64,000 bases of DNA from Aselliscus stoliczkanus (taxonomy: Eukaryota > Chordata > Mammalia > Chiroptera > Hipposideridae). Within the stretch, counting starts at the first letter, position 1. Each line of letters opens with the position of its first letter. The notes beneath the pieces were generated by a model, which was not told the DNA's origin, did not search any database, and worked only from the letters and a program-made list of their open reading frames with translations. The stretch lies in assembly GCA_033961575.1 (NCBI GenBank), contig CM066738.1:69053478-69117477 (forward strand), given 5' to 3'. Positions 11,055-20,800 of the stretch are shown piece after piece. The position numbers and the translations under genes are program-made.

Positions 11055-11927
11055 CTATTTAAAAAAAATACCAAGATAATATGAAGAGTCAAGATCAAAT
11101 TTCCAACATTAAGAAATTAAGAATTAATGAAACAATAAGTAATCTACAACAGCTGAAGCTAAAAATTTACTGAAAACTTCATGAATGTTCACTACTACAG
11201 ATTTTAATACAACTATAAAAATGCAAGTTCTCTTCCTTTGTAAATACATTGCTTGGATATGCTCTTCTTCTCCTTGCTTTATATATATATATATTTTGTT
11301 TGTTTTTTAATACAAGGCATCAAAAAACAAAGAGAAAAAGTAAGCACTTGTTTACAACAGAAAATGCTTTTTTGGGGGTCCAAATAAAATAGTTTAAAAG
11401 GTACAAAAAGTTTCTCAATCTGGTAAAACCATAAATGATGGAGACAATGCTTGGATCTAAATATGTCTAAGACCAGAGGCCATGTTCTCAATTTTGTGCT
11501 ATTAACAACCAAAGAAGTATCAAAATATTAAGTTTGACATTCTGATTTCAGAAAAGTGAGTGCCGATTAGAGAAAACAAATAAGCTCAAATACGCCAAAA
11601 CCTCTATCCCAACTATAGTCGCTATGTTACCAGCCACATCTCAATTTCAGTCTGAAACCAAAGCTGCAAAAATCTCTTGGTTGTTCTTCTCAAAGTAGCA
11701 TCTGTAATTAAACAGATGCTAGCAGGCTAAGCAACAGATGCTCTTCTAGTTTTTTAAGATCATGGTTCATATTAGAGCAATATTGACCAAACTGTGGTGA
11801 GTATAAACCCAAATATGCATTTTTATATGAAAAAAATCTAATCTAAATAAGATTAATAGATAATAGGCATATATAGTAATAATAGTTTAAGAAAATTAAC
11901 TCTACATATATGCATGCGTGCGCGCAA

Positions 11928-11967
<40 letters not shown>

Positions 11968-11969
11968 AC
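11055..11969. other. ROCK1 intron, 0.9 kb
   Basis: AT-rich unique sequence with no recognised element except the (CA)n run at 11931-11963, which directly adjoins the splice donor of the upstream exon. Confidence 0.8.
11931..11963. repeat. (CA)n microsatellite beside a splice donor
   Basis: About 16 CA units. On the gene strand this is (GT)n beginning a few bases after the donor 'gtaaggg' of the exon ending at 11970, followed by an alternating 'gcgcgcacgcatgc' stretch. Confidence 0.97.
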
Positions 11970-12158
11970 CGCTTGCATGTCATTTAGTTCCTTTTGATGT
12001 TTTACTACCATCTGGTTGAATTTCTCTCTTTCTTGGTTAAGTTCCAGTTGTAGCTTTCGATTTTCCTTTTCTTTCTTTCGCAAATCCTGTGTATTAGCTT
12101 TCTTTCTATCAATTTTAAAATCTTTTCGATTCATTATTTCTGCCAATTTGTTAACAGC
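11970..12158 (-). CDS. ROCK1: ROCK1 exon, residues ~1002-1064 (Rho-binding, coiled coil)
   Basis: Starts AVNKLAEIMNRKDFK, the core of the Rho-binding domain (949-1015 in human), where RhoA-GTP docks on the parallel coiled coil. The rest is a charged coiled coil (KKEKENRKLQLELNQ). Acceptor 'taacag', donor GCG|gtaagg, 189 bases, 63 whole codons. No difference from remembered human ROCK1, in contrast to the exon at 15222. The donor lies directly beside the (GT)n run. Confidence 0.97.
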
Positions 12159-12379
12159 CTGTTAAAACATTAAAATATTATTAATAAGATCAAGTGTAGC
12201 CATCCAATTTAAATCTCCACTAAAAAAGTATTTTTTCTCTTAAAATCAGAACGTAGGACTTTTTTGTGGTAAAAAATAGGAGAATCTAATGAAGGTTGGG
12301 ACATGGTAGCGCAAGTAATAACACTATTGACTTATCACATTGTTCAAATGTATGAATCAGACAAGCTTGCAAAAGCATT

Positions 12380-12600
12380 TATCATTCAACAGTTATTCAG
12401 GATTTATTATACCGTATGTAGGTACTTTGATAGGCACTAGATATAAAGACTATAAATACAGATATACCCCAAAGGCATTCTAGTCTGGTAGAGAAGCCAA
12501 GCAAGCAACCATTACAGTACTGAGTGGTAAGAAGAGGTATGCAAGAGTGAGAAGGAACAGTACCTAACTGAGACTTGGAGAAGTAGGGAAACACATGTGA
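12380..12600 (-). mobile_element. L2 fragment, antisense
   Basis: The pattern 'aggtactttgataggcacta' and then 'ggcattctagtctggtagag' fits the antisense L2 3' end. Diverged. Confidence 0.55.
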
Positions 12601-12969
12601 ACACACATGTTTTTTAAGAAAAAAATATAAGTTGGATAAGTGAAAAAAACGTATGAAGGATGGGAGGGGAGACTGTTATTATAATAAGAGGAAACAGCAC
12701 ACAGGCAAAAAGGGCCAAGATAATTTTTTTTATCCTTTGGACAAATAGGAAAAGTAGAGGGCCCAGGCACCTGACTAGGCCATATAGAGGTGCCCTTTCA
12801 AAAGTGAAAGGACATGTAAATATAGTTGAAGCTAACACCTTTTGACAGAAGGAAAAAATATATTCAAAATGAGTCAGAACTGGTAAAAGCATGTAAAATA
12901 GCTACAGAAATTGTACAACATAAGTCGTGGTACATTTGTTCTATAATAATGTTTAAAAAAACACATATG

Positions 12970-13098
12970 ACTGCAAGCTGAGCTCTGAGCAACAGCCCTT
13001 TGATGGCCAGCCCCAGCTGAGCTGCTGCTGAGCTGCCAACAGGTGGCAGGATGGCTCAGTTAAAAAAAAACAAAAAAAAACAAAAAAACCCCCAAAAA
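12970..13098 (+). mobile_element. SINE type C, truncated head
   Basis: 'gcaagctgagctctgagcaa', then 'cagctgagctgctgctgagc', 'aggtggcaggatggctcagt' and an A-rich tail with interspersed C. Confidence 0.85.
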
Positions 13099-13106
13099 CA
13101 TGATGA

Positions 13107-13575
13107 TTGCTAGATGGGGGGGTGGGGGGTGGGGATGAGGGAGAAAGGGAAGGGACGAGACAACATAAATTGGTAACTACAATATTGCCACAGGGATAGG
13201 AAAGACAGTTGGGGGAATATAGTCAATAGTGTTGTAAAGATTTTTTAGGGGGCCAGATGGACTCATGTCTTGTTAGGGAGATTACTTCATGGATGATGTA
13301 GAGGCCTGACCACTGCACTGTACATCTGAAGCTGCCCTTGAATAATATTGTATGTCAACTATAATTTAGTATGTATATAGTCATGGGATGAGGAGGTACA
13401 GAGTTGGGAGTGGAGTCAATGGAATTGTAATAGATATGTATGATATCGGGGGTGGGAGGGGCGATGGGATTGGGGGAGGGGAGTTGTCACTTTGTGAGAT
13501 ATGAAAAGGATAACTATTGCATTGTTTTATACACCTGAAACTAATAATAAAAAACAAACAAACAAACAAACAAAA
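13107..13575 (+). mobile_element. LINE-1 3' UTR fragment
   Basis: Matches the 3' UTRs of the L1s at 18130-18613 and 40510-41000: 'ggtggggatgagggagaaag', 'tgttagggagattacttcat', a G-rich run near 13450 and an end in (AAAC)n. ORF2 is missing. Confidence 0.9.
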
Positions 13576-13849
13576 ATAGATTTTTCCATTAAGACAGAAA
13601 AAAGCCCTAACCATTATTATTCCCATGTAGATTAGGTCCTGTCTAGGATGAGGAGCCCTTGAAAAATTTTTTGTAATGCAGTAAAAGTTTACTTCATTGA
13701 ACTCAAAAATGTATATTTGCTTTTTTTCTAATAGTAAATCTAACATACTAATTACAAGAAAAATCAAATACAGAGATATATTATGAAAAAAGTGAGAAGT
13801 TCTTGTAATATCACTCCCCAAAGACCACCTCAGCTAAGGCCTTCTCTTT

Positions 13850-14045
13850 TCTCTCAATCTTCTGGGTGTATATCTTTCTAGACATTTCCTTATACACTCA
13901 TATATAATAAGTAGGTTATATATATATTTAAATTTAAAAGTGGAATCATGCTGTACATTATGCTGCAACATGCTTTTTAAATTTAATACTATTTCATGTA
14001 TCATGTAAATACTATTTCCTCATGTCATTACATGTAAATCTATTT
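13850..14045 (-). mobile_element. Old L1-like fragment, antisense
   Basis: 'ttctagacatttccttatac' and 'tggaatcatgctgtacatta' recall antisense 3' parts of old L1 families. Family uncertain. Confidence 0.45.
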
Positions 14046-14055
14046 CATTTAATTT

Positions 14056-14467
14056 TTAAGATTTTATTGGGGAATTGGGGGAGGGAAACAGCATTGGGGA
14101 ACCAGGGAAGGGGAACAGACAAGTTGTTGTCCTTTTGTTCTTCAGTCTAATTGTGGAGGACATTACTTCATTGGCCAATGTTGGTATCATCATTGTGCTC
14201 TTCTCAGGTGAGGCAGATTGGTCACCGGCCTATGGACGGCCGCTCACAGCGGCTCTTGGCAGCTCACACAGGCTGCCGGCCACTCACTGTAGAAGGGGCT
14301 GCAGCTATGCTGTCCCTGGGGACTCACAGCAGCTCAGCTCCAGGTGAAGCTGTTGTTCACCATCTTAGCTGTAGAGGGCAGTGTCACTAGCCCTCATATG
14401 TGGGATCCAAACCAGGGTCGCTGGCATCCCAAGCCAGCTCTTAACCAACGCGCCATCGGCCGGCCCC
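14056..14467 (-). mobile_element. SINE type B, long
   Basis: 'attttattggggaattgggg', the B tail and the head ending 'gccatcggccggccc'. It lies 205 bases 3' of the next downstream exon on the + coordinates, antisense to itself but within the intron. Target duplication not clear. Confidence 0.92.
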
Positions 14468-14671
14468 CAACTAGCTTTCTTAACTCTGTTGAAATCCTGT
14501 TTCCTGAATGTCTTCTATATTTAATAAAGACTATTACATTATTTGTTCCAGTGAAAAGCTTGAATCTTACAACCTCACTTTTAAGAAAAAGTACATAAAG
14601 AGCAAATCTTCACTTCTGAATATATGATCCTCAAATACAAAACATACAGAAAAAGCTGATCACATGCTTAC

Positions 14672-14760
14672 CTGTGTTTTAAGGGTTCGTTCTGTATTGA
14701 TATTCTTTTCAAAGGCAGCCTTAAGATTACTGATCTCCTCCTCCTTCTTCAACTTATATT
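14672..14760 (-). CDS. ROCK1: ROCK1 exon, residues ~972-1001 (Rho-binding domain)
   Basis: Codes EYKLKKEEEISNLKAAFEK and then NINTERTLKTQ, the middle of the Rho-binding domain. Acceptor 'tgacag', donor CAG|gtaagc, 89 bases. The first Glu codon is split with the exon before. I recall YKLEKEEE in human, so the Lys in YKLKKEEE would be a charge reversal. Otherwise identical. Confidence 0.97.
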
Positions 14761-14889
14761 CTGTCAACAAATTATTTAAAATGTTATTGCATGTCATTAA
14801 TTAATTTCTGCATTCCAAATTAGTAATGTCTTTATTCAAATTAGTATATACTACAAAGGAACTTTTAGTGATTTCATCAAGATAATTTT

Positions 14890-15055
14890 TTTCAGCTTCA
14901 TTGACATATAATTGACAAAACTGTAAGATACTTAAAGTATACAAGGTAATGATTTCATATTTACATATATATATGTACATTGTGAAAGGATTCTTTTCTC
15001 TCTCATCGAGTTATTTCACACATCCATCACCTCCCATATTTACCTTATTTATTTT
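14890..15055 (-). mobile_element. Old L1 fragment, antisense
   Basis: 'cagcttcattgacatataat' through 'cacatccatcacctcccata' is a familiar pattern of old mammalian L1 3' sequence in antisense. It lies inside the short 14761-15221 intron. Confidence 0.65.
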
Positions 15056-15221
15056 TTTGGGGGGGTGAGAATATTTAAATTCTACTAAGAAAATTCTTAC
15101 GACTACAGAAGTTATTTGTCATATGAAAACAAATATTTCCAAAACTTAATGCACAACATAAATAGCAAAAATTTACTCTGAACTGATTTAACATGATTTA
15201 AAAAATAAAAACGCTACATAC

Positions 15222-15315
15222 CTTCTTCTGTTTTCCTCATTTTATCACTTAGCTCTTCATTTTCTTTTCTTAATAATTCAATATCTTTGGTTAGCATGCT
15301 GTTCGTTTCTTCAAG
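15222..15315 (-). CDS. ROCK1: ROCK1 exon, residues ~941-972 (Shroom/Rho-binding border)
   Basis: A 94-base exon coding LEETNSMLTKDIELLRKENE and then ELSDKMRKTEE, coiled coil at the end of the Shroom-binding and start of the Rho-binding region. Acceptor 'atttag', donor AAG|gtatgt. Compared with human ROCK1 from memory, about seven of 31 residues differ (A944T, I954L, R957K, T963S, E964D, K967R, A969T), while neighbouring exons show none to two. All are conservative, heptad spacing is kept and the frame is open, so the exon looks functional. Confidence 0.95.
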
Positions 15316-15544
15316 CTAAATGAAGCACACAAACGTTTAAGTTATATAGTCTCTTTGCTAGTCTCATATTTAAAGCAATAACCTTAAAAAAATACTTTGC
15401 TTTTTCCATAGGTGAGAACAGGTCTGACACTGCTTAACTATAAAAATGCCTTGTTTCCAGTTTAATATATGTGGCTATAATTAAAATAAAATATTTAGAA
15501 ACAACTGTTAGCTTCCAAAAATTATTTCAAAGAGTGTGTGTGTA

Positions 15545-15593
<49 letters not shown>
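15545..15593. repeat. (CA)n microsatellite
   Basis: About 24 CA units, mid-intron. Preceded by 'gtgtgtgtag', so a short inverted junction is present. Confidence 0.97.
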
Positions 15594-15595
<2 letters not shown>

Positions 15596-15639
15596 ATAAA
15601 AGGAAGAAAAATGTGATGGAAAGAAAACTAGTCTGGAAA

Positions 15640-15745
15640 CTACAGGTGAAGAATCTAAGGCTTGGAGAAGTTAAAGCAAACTGCCAAGACTGTAACTTCC
15701 TAGGAACAAAGCTGGTATTTGAATCATAGCACTTTATAGTGGCTT
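15640..15745 (-). mobile_element. MIR fragment
   Basis: 'tgaagaatctaaggcttgga', then 'aaactgccaagactgtaact' and 'tggtatttgaatcatagcac' match antisense MIR. Confidence 0.6.
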
Positions 15746-15762
15746 CAAAAGAAGAAAAATCT

Positions 15763-16001
15763 GTACATCTGAAGCTGCTGCTGAATAATATTAGATGTTG
15801 ACTATAATTTAACACGTGTATAGTCATGGGATGTGGAATGTAGTGTGGGGATATAGTCAATGGGATTGTAATAGATATGTATGATATCAGGGGTGGGGTG
15901 GCAAGGGAGGGGGAGGGGTAGTCACTTTGTAAGGGGTAAAAAAGATAACTACTGCATTGTTTTGTACATCTGTAATTAATAATAATAATAATAACAATAA
16001 A
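15763..16001 (+). mobile_element. LINE-1 3' UTR, 5'-truncated insertion
   Basis: Only the last 240 bases of the young L1 3' UTR ('ataatttaacacgtgtatag' through the 'ataataataacaataaa' tail). A perfect 16-bp duplication 'aaaagaagaaaaatct' flanks it (15747-15762 and 16002-16017). Confidence 0.95.
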
Positions 16002-16099
16002 AAAAGAAGAAAAATCTAACTCCCCTCTCTAGCCCCATGATCTATTTAGATTCTAGTATAAATTTCAGGAACAGGTAACTGTTTGTAGGAACTGTTTTT

Positions 16100-16242
16100 T
16101 TTTTTTCTTTTCACATTTTTATTTTATTTTATTTATTTATTTATTTTTGAGGGCAGTGTCACTGGCCCTCACATGTGGGACCCGAACCAGGGTTGCTGGC
16201 TTCCTAAGCCAGCGCTTAACCACTGCACCACTCAGCCGGCCC
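16100..16242 (-). mobile_element. SINE type A with TTTA-rich tail
   Basis: 'gagggcagtgtcactggccc' through 'ccactcagccggccc'. The flanks 'aggaactgttttt' (16087) and 'aggaactggtttt' (16243) are the target duplication. Confidence 0.93.
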
Positions 16243-16619
16243 AGGAACTGGTTTTAACATAAAGGATTTGTAGATATCCCCAAATAGTTTCTCTAAATTT
16301 TACAGAAAGCTGGCCATAAAATTAGTTGCAATGTATTAAGATAATACAACAAATAAATTTAAACTAAATATTTCTTTGCATAACATATATTAAGATCTAC
16401 AACTAGAAAGGGAAAAACCCAATATATTGAATAAAATTTCAATCCTTAACAACTGTTTTGGATTATATAAACTATTTTATACATGATTACAGATTGACCA
16501 CTCACTGTATATAACCTAAAGCATAATTAAATACATATGCACACACACACTCACCCTAAACTTTAAGATATGACCTATTTTGATTTTAGTCTTATAATTT
16601 ACCTTACTATCACACTTAC

Positions 16620-16785
16620 CAGACTAACAGCATGATCTTTATCTGTAATCTCTTGTCTATTTCTAGAAGCAGCTTTCTTGCTTTCTTGGGTCAATTCAAA
16701 GTACTGTTCTTCCAAAAGCCCTCGAGCCAACTGCTCAGACTCAGCTTTTGTTTCTGCTAGATCCAACTGAGTAGCAAGAGTTTCT
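16620..16785 (-). CDS. ROCK1: ROCK1 exon, residues ~885-940 (Shroom-binding region)
   Basis: Codes ETLATQLDLAETKAESEQLA and onward to SRNRQEITDKDHAVSL, the conserved coiled coil that binds Shroom proteins, which recruit ROCK to apical junctions. Acceptor 'ttgcag', donor CTG|gtaagt, 166 bases: one base plus 55 codons. Two changes from remembered human stand out: T to A in DHAVS, and the last residue Leu (codon CTG) where I recall Arg. Confidence 0.96.
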
Positions 16786-17059
16786 CTGCAATAGATTAGA
16801 GAAATGGATATAAACAAATTCAGTTCATTCATCCAACTTAATCATATGCTTGAAAACATTATATTTAAATGAGAAAAAGAATTAAGTTTTTTAGTGCTTA
16901 AAATAAACATTGAATCCATTAACAACTTTCTATAAATACAAGCTCTCACTTTGAAAAACGATAAAAGAACTCTTTAACCTTGTATCTGCTCTTGTGCTTA
17001 ACTAAGAAAAGGTAATAAAGCAATGGTAAGCAGTCTAATTTGAAAAGGAATTTGTTGTG

Positions 17060-17285
17060 GATTTGGAATGGAAGGTAGCATGGCAGAAGGGAAAAGTCAC
17101 TGACCTGTATATCAGGAGGCTAGGCCTAAACCCTTATCCCTGTTTTAACACTAATTGGAAGAGACATTGGGCAAGTTCCTTAACACTTCTTGGAGCTCAA
17201 TTTAATCAAATCTGTAAAATGAGAGGGTTAAACTAAACTATTTTTTAGGTCCCTTCCAGTTCTGAAATTCAATGAGATTATGAAG
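17060..17285 (+). mobile_element. MIR SINE, ancient
   Basis: 'tcaggaggctaggcctaaac', 'gggcaagttccttaacactt', 'aatctgtaaaatgagagggt' and 'ggtcccttccagttctgaaa' in order, as in a sense MIR-class element. Confidence 0.8.
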
Positions 17286-17435
17286 AGTTATAAATAGATT
17301 TGCAAACTACTATAAATGATTCTAGGAATGCTCCTTGGGAATTACACTTTAAGGCTTTTCAGAATTGACATTCAGACCAAGACCAGATCACTCCAGTTTG
17401 CCTGCTCTTTCTTACCAAAGAGCCTCTCTTCAATA

Positions 17436-17507
17436 AGCTATCCTGATCATGATTGTACCCCTGTATACATTAAAGCTATCCTGATCATGACTGTACCCCT
17501 GTATACA
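17436..17507 (+). repeat. 36-bp tandem duplication at an L1 5' junction
   Basis: Two units beginning 'aagctatcctgatcatga' and ending 'gtacccctgtatacat', with one clear mismatch (attgt/actgt). The second unit abuts the first L1 base. Confidence 0.9.
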
Positions 17508-18613
17508 TGAGGATATGAGGAGGAATTTCTCTAAAGAGGACATACAGATGGCCAACAGGCATATGAAAAAATGTTCAACCTCACTAATCATCAGAGAAAT
17601 GCCAATAAAAACCACAATGAGATACCACCTCACTCCAGTCAGAATGGCTATCATCAACAAATCAACAAACAACAAGTGCTGGCAAGGGTGTGGAGAAAAG
17701 GGAACCCTAGTGCACTGTTGGTGGGACTGCAAATTGGTGCAGCCATTATGGAAATCAGTATGGAGGTATCTCAAAAAACTGGAAATGGAACTGCCGTATG
17801 ACTCAGCAGTTCCACTCTTGGGTATCTACCCAGAGGAATTCGAGATGCTAATTCGAAAAAATATATGCACCCCTATGTTTATTGCAGCACTATTTACAAT
17901 AGCCAAGACTTGGAAACAACCGAAATGCCCATCAGTAGATGACTGGATTAAGAAACTGTGGTACATTTATACAATGGAGTATTACTCTGCTATAAAGAAG
18001 AACGAAATCGTACCATTTGCAACAATATGGATGGACCTAGAGACTATTATGTTAAGTGAAATAAGTCAGTCGGAGAAAAACAAATACCATACGATCTCAC
18101 TTAAATGTGGAATTTGAAAAACTGAATGAATGAGCAAAGGAAACAAACAGTCTCAGATACAGAGGAAAAACAGGGTTGCTAGTTGGGAAGGGGGTGGGGA
18201 TGAGGGAGAAGGGGAAGGGATTAGACAGCATAAATAGGTAATTGTGACAGGGATATGAAAGACAGTTTGGGGAATATAATAATAATGTGGTAAAAATTTT
18301 GTGGGGTGTCAGATGGTCACATGTTTTACTAGGGAGACCACTTCATGGATGGAGTAGAGGCTTGATGACTGCACTGTATACCTGAAATTGATGTTGTATA
18401 ATATTGTATGCCAACTGTAATTGAATATATAGATAGTCATGGGATGTGGATTATACAGTGGAAGGGAGTCAAAGGAATTGTAATAGATAGTATGATATGG
18501 GGGGGAGGAGTGGGGGAGAATTGGGGGAGGGGGGTTGTTAGTTTGAGGGGTAAAAAGTATAACTATTGCACTGTGTTGTACACCTGAAGCTAATTAAAAT
18601 AAAAAAAGAAAAA
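17508..18613 (+). mobile_element. LINE-1, 5'-truncated: ORF2 C-terminus and 3' UTR
   Basis: A 200-codon open frame (17515-18117) encodes the end of L1 ORF2, including the Cys-rich part '[16 protein letters not shown]' and the terminal '[12 protein letters not shown]' region. The 3' UTR with a G-rich run (18500-18530) and an A-rich tail follow. It is close in sequence to the L1s at 35-41 kb. No clean target duplication seen. Confidence 0.95.
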
Positions 18614-18619
18614 AAAACT

Positions 18620-19520
18620 TTCTAAAACAATATAAGGACTTTGGCTTTTACTCTGACGGTTCTGTTTTAAAAATTCTGGTTGCTGCATTAAAATCAAAGT
18701 AGGGGCAGAAGCAAGGTTACCAGTTAGGAAAGTACTGAAATAATTAAGATTGGAAATGATGACAGTTTGGATCGGACTGGTAAATGCTAGAAGTGGTGAG
18801 AACTGATTAGAGTCTGGATATATTTTTTAGTTATAATTACAAGGATTTATTTATGGATTGCATGCAGAATATTAGAAAAAAAGAAATCTAGGATGACTCC
18901 AAGTTTTTGACTTACATATCTGAGAATAACAGAATTTCTGAAATGGGAAAGACAAGGAGGAGCATGTTGGAAAGGTGAGGGAATCAGGAGTTTTTTCTGG
19001 ACATGTTACATATGAGATGCCTATTAAATACTCAAGTAGAGATGTCAAATAGACAAGTACAAGTCTGGAATACTTATACACTGATGCTATTTAAAGCTGT
19101 GAGGTTGGATCAGAACAAGCAGGGAGCGATCCTTTGGGCTCTCCAAACTTTAAAGGTTTCAGAGATGGAAAGGGACAAAGGAGCAAAGGAGGTTGAGAAA
19201 CAGTGGCCAGTTCAAAAAGAAAAAAATATTGTGTGATGTCACAAAAGTCAAGTGAAGAAATTCTGTCAAGAGAGAGAACCAACTATGTTAACTACTGCTG
19301 TTAAATAAGGATTGAGAGCTGACTACTGTTCTTTAGCTTTAGGAAGGCACGAGTGACTTTGAGAAGGATTATTTTGGTACAGTGATGAGTGCAAATTTCT
19401 GACTGCAATGAGCTCAAGAGAATGGGAAAGGAGAATTGGCAAGTCACTTTTCAGGAATTTTGCTACAAAAGGAAGCAGAAAAATGGGATGGTAGCTGGAA
19501 TTGGATATGCAGTTAAAAAA
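18620..19520 (-). mobile_element. L2 fragment, antisense (ORF2 region)
   Basis: Diverged antisense L2: 'aggatgactccaagtttttg', 'tggacatgttacatatgaga' and 'tgggatggtagctggaattg' follow the order expected for L2 ORF2 read backwards. No intact frame. Confidence 0.65.
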
Positions 19521-19535
19521 GATGTTGTTTTTTTT

Positions 19536-19676
19536 TAGTGCCGGCTGAGTGGCGCGGTGGTTACACACTGGCTTGGGAAGCCAGCGGCCCCGTTTCGGTC
19601 CCACATGTGAGGGTCAGTGACACTGCCCTCAAAAAATAAATGAATAAACAAACAAACAAACAAACAAACAAACAAA
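19536..19676 (+). mobile_element. SINE type A with (CAAA)n tail
   Basis: 'gtgccggctgagtggcgcgg' head, 'agggtcagtgacactgccct' end, and an A-rich tail expanded into CAAA units (about 19645-19676). Confidence 0.92.
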
Positions 19677-19792
19677 AAACGTTTTTTTTTAAAGGAGATA
19701 TTTACCGGTATTGTTTATATAACAATAGCAATGACTACAGAAAGGTCTGAAATGGAAATATATTGACTCCCTTCATCTCATAAACTTGGTAT

Positions 19793-20180
19793 TCCTTAAC
19801 TTAGGGACCAGCACTACCATCAACCCAATTGCCTTGGTGAGAAGCTTTAGAGTCGACCTGAAATTTTCCCTAATTTTTACCACTAATCCACCAAATCTAT
19901 AAATCCTACTGCTTCTATTGGGTTGTTGGAAAAGTCATGACGTATTTTTTCCATGTTTTTCCCTGCAAAAATGTGTCATGACTTTTTTGACAACCCAATA
20001 TTCCTATTTTTCTGCACTTGCCTTTCCTTTTACTGCCAACTTCTATTATAATTTGACATCTAGATTATTCCAATGGCTGTATAATTGGACTTCGTGTATC
20101 CACTTAGCTTTGCTTTACTTCAATCCATTCTCCACTCTAAAGAGTGCTTTCTAAAACATCACTTAGTCAATTTCCAGCTT
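19793..20180 (+). mobile_element. L2 fragment, sense, with MITE insertion
   Basis: Resembles L2 ORF2 sense sequence ('accagcactaccatcaaccc' through 'ttcaatccattctccactct'). The 81-bp palindromic element sits inside it. Its first 85 bases recur at 20432. Confidence 0.6.
19918..19998. mobile_element. Palindromic ~80-bp MITE, copy 2
   Basis: 81 bp between TA pairs (19916-19917 and 19999-20000). 'ttgggttgttggaaaagtca' at the left is answered by 'catgacttttttgacaaccc' at the right. The terminal inverted repeat is the best preserved of the three copies. Confidence 0.9.
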
Positions 20181-20207
20181 AGAATTTCTCCTTCCCTCCT
20201 TTTTCTC

Positions 20208-20213
<6 letters not shown>

Positions 20214-20248
<35 letters not shown>

Positions 20249-20262
20249 CTCGCTCTCACTCT
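20214..20262. repeat. (CT)n microsatellite
   Basis: A CT run with a few CG and CA interruptions at its 3' end. Confidence 0.95.
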
Positions 20263-20429
20263 CCTTCTTTCAACATTTATTGAATACTACTTTCTTTGCA
20301 AGGCCTTGATCTAGGTGATGTGGATAAACAACAGAGAACAACAAAAATAAAACTTCCCACTCTTCAATGTTTGATAATTCCAACCTCTTCGGCACAACAC
20401 ACAGGTTTACCTCTCTAGCATTGTGTGTC

Positions 20430-20800
20430 ACCAACTGTCTTAACTTAGGGACCAGCACTACCATCAATTCCATTGCCTTGGTCAGAAGCTTGAAATTTTC
20501 CCTAACTTTTACCACCAGCAAACTAAACCATCTGCTGTTCTCCAACTTACAGACTGCTTCTGCCTATATTTTTCTCTTCCCCATATTTCATCCCCTGGTG
20601 AATTCTTCTTTTCCTTAGTTGTCACCTGGGAAATGTTCTCTGAATCCCACATGGTAAGATGAGGTATTATCTTTCAATACGCTCCAAGAACACTTTGTCA
20701 TAGATGTCTACCTGAATTTTTATCTTTCTCCAGCCTAGATTCTGAAGTACTTGAAGAACCATAACTTGTTGATATATCACTGACATGAGGTATAGTAGTT
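20430..20800 (+). mobile_element. L2 fragment, sense
   Basis: 'ttcccctggtgaattcttct'-like sequence (near 20590), 'agcctagattctgaagtact', and a beginning that duplicates 19793-19880. Diverged. Confidence 0.55.

Larger units (their letters stand above)
12159..14671. other. ROCK1 intron, 2.5 kb
   Basis: Holds a likely antisense L2 fragment (12380-12600), a type C SINE (12970), an L1 3' UTR (13107-13575), an L1-like old fragment (about 13850-14040) and a type B SINE (14056). Unique AT-rich sequence otherwise. Confidence 0.75.
15316..16619. other. ROCK1 intron, 1.3 kb
   Basis: Contains a (CA)n run (15545-15593), a MIR remnant (about 15640-15745), an L1 3' UTR insertion (15763-16001) and a type A SINE (16100-16242). 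The rest is AT-rich with nothing recognised. Confidence 0.8.

Noticed and set aside
13381..13821. 146-codon minus-strand ORF
   Set aside because: It spans an L1 3' UTR in antisense and AT-rich intron with low-complexity composition; no support.
15538..15860. ORFs rich in alternating His-Thr or Cys-Val
   Set aside because: Translations of the (CA)n microsatellite.
17436..17507. CRISPR-like or regulatory tandem array
   Set aside because: Only two adjacent units without spacers, in a mammalian intron.
17515..18117. 200-codon ORF resembling a protein gene
   Set aside because: It is the C-terminus of L1 ORF2 within a 5'-truncated insertion with L1 3' UTR, not a host gene.
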